NCBI GenBank assembly: GCA_039179985.1
Contig: JBCDED010000058.1
Location: forward strand, 1 to 25,852
DNA: 25,852 nucleotides
Source of the DNA: JBCCMQ01 sp039179985
Lineage (GTDB): Bacteria > Pseudomonadota > Alphaproteobacteria > Rhodobacterales > Rhodobacteraceae
Reading direction: 5' to 3'
Shown: positions 23,997 through 25,852 of the stretch, in pieces
How the letters are laid out: the number at the start of each line of letters is the position of its first letter
How positions within the stretch are numbered: the first letter of the stretch is position 1
Notes under the pieces: model-generated
The model's database searches: none
What the model saw: only the letters and a program-made list of their open reading frames with translations
Told to the model about the DNA's origin: nothing
Made by a program: the position numbers and the translations under genes

Positions 23997-24039
23997 CGTG
24001 ACGAATGACAGCGTCACGCGTATGTTACGTGCCAATTAC
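23997..24039 (+). promoter_or_regulatory. Candidate ftsZ promoter with palindrome and CtrA-like site
   Basis: GTGACG (23998-24003) and TATGTT (24021-24026) are 17 bases apart, predicting a start near 24033 and a leader of about 56 bases. An exact inverted repeat CGTGACG/CGTCACG (23997-24003 and 24012-24018) covers the -35 and spacer. TTAC-N7-TTAC (24025-24028 and 24036-24039) differs by one base per half from the CtrA consensus TTAA-N7-TTAA and overlaps the -10 and start. The leader also has a GCCCC/GGGGC hairpin at 24050-24066. Confidence 0.5.
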
Positions 24040-24088
24040 AAGTGAATATGCCCCTGCCCGGGGGGCCAGCGACAACAGGCGGAACACG

Positions 24089-25630
24089 ATGACATTGACC
24101 CTTTCGATGCCCGGCTCCCACGAGGAGCTTAAACCACGCATTACTGTGTTTGGCGTTGGTGGCGCCGGCGGAAACGCGGTCAATAACATGATCGACAAAC
24201 AACTGGACGGTGTAGAGTTCGTTGTGGCGAACACGGACGCTCAGGCGTTGCAGCAAAGCCGGTCGGACGCACGCATCCAGATGGGTGTAAAGGTGACCGA
24301 AGGGCTCGGCGCAGGGGCGCGGCCTGCCGTGGGTGCCGCCGCCGCCGAAGAGACCATTGAGAGCATCGTCGACCACCTGGCAGGGGCACACATGTGCTTC
24401 ATCACGGCCGGGATGGGCGGCGGTACGGGCAGCGGCGCCGCGCCGATCATTGCTCAGGCCGCCCGTGAACTCGGTGTCCTGACCGTCGGGGTCGTGACGA
24501 AACCGTTCCAGTTCGAGGGCGCGAAGCGGATGCGGATCGCCGAAGAGGCCGTCGAGACCCTGCAAAAGGTCGTCGACACGCTGATCATCATCCCGAACCA
24601 GAACCTGTTTCGCATCGCCAACGAACGCACCACCTTTACCGAAGCCTTTTCGATGGCCGACGACGTGCTCTATCAAGGTGTCAAAGGCGTGACCGACTTG
24701 ATGGTGCGCCCAGGTCTGATCAACCTCGACTTCGCCGACGTGCGTGCTGTGATGGACGAGATGGGCAAGGCGATGATGGGCACCGGCGAAGCCGAGGGCG
24801 AAGACCGCGCGATCCAGGCCGCCGAGAAGGCAATCGCCAATCCGCTGCTTGATGAGATCAGCCTGCGCGGCGCGCGCGGCGTTCTGATCAACATTACCGG
24901 CGGGCACGACCTGACGCTCTTCGAACTCGATGAAGCGGCGAACCGCATCCGCGAAGAGGTCGATCCGGATGCCAACATCATCGTGGGCTCGACGATGGAC
25001 ACCTCCATGGAAAGCGTCATGCGGGTGTCGGTCGTTGCGACCGGGATCGACGTTGTGTCCGGCGAAGCCGATGTGCCCCAGCCGGTGCGGGCCGAAACGG
25101 ATACGGGTCACACCGGTGCGGTGGCCCCGGAAGCGCAGGTCGCGCCAACTTCTGCTCCGCAAACGGAGCCGGCCATTGCCGCCGCGCCGCAGCCGCGGAC
25201 CTCCGAGCCGATGCTCTTTGACGACGTAGAGCGGCGCACAGGCATCCGCTCGCGTGATGACGCGCCGGTCTTCACGCGCGCAGCGGAAACTGCGCCCGCT
25301 GCCGACGACCTCCCGCCTCCCGCATATCAGCCTGCGCCCGAGCCGCCTGCAGCCCGCGAGGCGGGGACGCCTACACCGGAAGCCATGGCGCGGCTGCAAG
25401 CAGCCATCCGCAAGCATCCCGAGCACGCAGGCGATGCCGAGGGGGGCCACGACAAGGCGCGCTTTGGCATCAATTCGCTCATCGGTCGCATGACCGGCCA
25501 CACGGCGGGCGCTCAGCAACCGGCCGTCCGACAGCAGCCTCCGGTCCAGTCGGTCGCCCCGACAGAAGAGCCGGATCCGGAGCAGGAGCGCATCGAAATC
25601 CCGGCGTTTTTGCGGCGCCAAGCGAACTAA
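24089..25630 (+). CDS. ftsZ: Cell division protein FtsZ
   Basis: A 513-residue tubulin-like GTPase that forms the Z ring. The N-terminal domain holds VFGVGGAGGNAVNNM (20-34) and the tubulin signature GGGTGSGAAP (110-119). The T7 loop NLDFADV is at 212-218. The polymerisation core ends near 321. A long Ala/Pro/Glu-rich linker follows (about 322-497), with an ordered-looking island around 432-470 (LQAAIRKHP, RFGINSLIGRMTG). The conserved C-terminal peptide IEIPAFLRRQAN (502-513) is the FtsA contact. ATG at 24089 follows AGGCGGA and begins MTLTLSMPG; an upstream frame from 24005 would translate the promoter palindrome. It probably has its own promoter at 23998-24026, in addition to read-through from ftsA. 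Confidence 0.97.
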   Translation: MTLTLSMPGSHEELKPRITVFGVGGAGGNAVNNMIDKQLDGVEFVVANTDAQALQQSRSDARIQMGVKVTEGLGAGARPAVGAAAAEETIESIVDHLAGAHMCFITAGMGGGTGSGAAPIIAQAARELGVLTVGVVTKPFQFEGAKRMRIAEEAVETLQKVVDTLIIIPNQNLFRIANERTTFTEAFSMADDVLYQGVKGVTDLMVRPGLINLDFADVRAVMDEMGKAMMGTGEAEGEDRAIQAAEKAIANPLLDEISLRGARGVLINITGGHDLTLFELDEAANRIREEVDPDANIIVGSTMDTSMESVMRVSVVATGIDVVSGEADVPQPVRAETDTGHTGAVAPEAQVAPTSAPQTEPAIAAAPQPRTSEPMLFDDVERRTGIRSRDDAPVFTRAAETAPAADDLPPPAYQPAPEPPAAREAGTPTPEAMARLQAAIRKHPEHAGDAEGGHDKARFGINSLIGRMTGHTAGAQQPAVRQQPPVQSVAPTEEPDPEQERIEIPAFLRRQAN

Positions 25631-25655
25631 GCGTTACACGTTTCCACAATGTTAG

Positions 25656-25680
25656 AATGCCCGCTTAAGCGGGCATTTTT
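25656..25680 (+). terminator. Intrinsic terminator after ftsZ
   Basis: Arms 25656-25664 and 25669-25677 pair perfectly (AATGCCCGC with GCGGGCATT) around a TTAA loop, followed by a T-run to 25680 and further T at 25682-25684. It lies 25 bases after the ftsZ stop and should end the dcw transcript. The palindrome has A-tracts too short on the other side to make a strong minus-strand terminator. Confidence 0.92.
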
Positions 25681-25709
25681 GTTTCATAATAGATGCTTAC
25701 GCCGTGCTG

Positions 25710-25729
25710 CGCCTGCAGTAGGCGGTATT
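25710..25729 (+). other. Second small hairpin downstream of ftsZ
   Basis: CGCCT (25710-25714) and AGGCG (25720-25724) pair around a 5-base loop, then GTATTTT follows. It may act as a weak back-up terminator. The rest of 25685-25846 shows no gene and no promoter I would defend. Confidence 0.3.
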
Positions 25730-25846
25730 TTGCCTATGCAGAAAGCCGGTGTTTCAAGGCGTTGCAAAGAGTGAATTGTTCCACCGTCATCTAAACGTTA
25801 CCTGAGGATCAGCCGAGGGGGCTGAAGGTACAAAAGGGGTGAGTCT

Positions 25847-25852
25847 TTGCAG
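25847..25852 (+). CDS. lpxC: Possible start of lpxC (only two codons in window)
   Basis: TTG at 25847 followed by CAG would encode Met-Gln, the usual LpxC beginning in this group, and GGGGTGAG at 25836-25843 lies at a good ribosome-binding distance. In related Rhodobacterales lpxC follows ftsZ. With two codons visible, this rests on synteny and the ribosome binding site. GTG at 25839 is an alternative start but would have no spaced ribosome binding site. Confidence 0.28.

Noticed and set aside
24014..25621. Minus-strand open frame of 535 codons opposite ftsZ
   Set aside because: The frame mirrors codon bias of the GC-rich ftsZ gene, shows no recognisable domain and has His/Arg/Gly-rich translation typical of antisense shadow frames.

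Overview
The window looks like the chromosome of an alphaproteobacterium of the Rhodobacterales (Roseobacter/Rhodobacter relatives). It is GC-rich. The gene order, the small DUF2484-like membrane proteins inside the division cluster, the FtsZ tail ending IPAFLRRQAN, and a DUF1127 gene followed by CCTCCTCCC-loop hairpins all point to that group. Genus and species cannot be told from the sequence alone.

Positions 1-4470 hold four unrelated genes. They are the 3' part of a UvrD/PcrA-type helicase gene, an AraC-family regulator, a minus-strand DUF1127 gene, and the Mrp/ApbC iron-sulfur carrier ATPase gene. The DUF1127 gene is followed by two tandem hairpins resembling CcsR ('cuckoo') RNAs, and the second of these doubles as its terminator.

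Positions 4471-5053 (583 bases) contain no gene but are dense in signals. There are MraZ-box-like repeats phased at 10 bp on both strands, a promoter candidate embedded in one array, and a long leader. The leader carries a strong hairpin with a 13-bp perfect stem, matching the UpsM sRNA arrangement described upstream of mraZ in Rhodobacter sphaeroides.

Positions 5054-25630 are one co-directional, nearly gap-free division and cell wall (dcw) cluster: mraZ, rsmH, ftsL, ftsI, murE, murF, mraY, an SDR oxidoreductase, a P-loop ATPase, murD, ftsW, murG, murC, two DUF2484-like genes, murB, ddl, ftsQ, ftsA, ftsZ. Eight junctions are 4-base ATGA or GTGA overlaps, which suggests translational coupling along the chain. 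The cluster encodes the cytoplasmic route from UDP-MurNAc to UDP-MurNAc-pentapeptide (murC, D, E, F, with murB and ddl supplying substrates) and the lipid steps (mraY, murG). It also encodes the septal synthase pair FtsW-FtsI, its partners FtsL and FtsQ, and the Z-ring proteins FtsA and FtsZ.

The largest gap in the second half (23914-24088) precedes ftsZ. It holds a promoter candidate overlapped by a 7-bp inverted repeat and a degenerate CtrA-type site, so ftsZ probably has its own promoter. A strong intrinsic terminator at 25656-25680 closes the cluster. The last few bases may be the start of lpxC.

The least ordinary parts are the tandem CcsR-like hairpins, the leader RNA with its MraZ-box arrays, the SDR plus ATPase pair between mraY and murD, and the structured ftsZ promoter. 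I saw no mobile element, CRISPR array, tRNA or rRNA.
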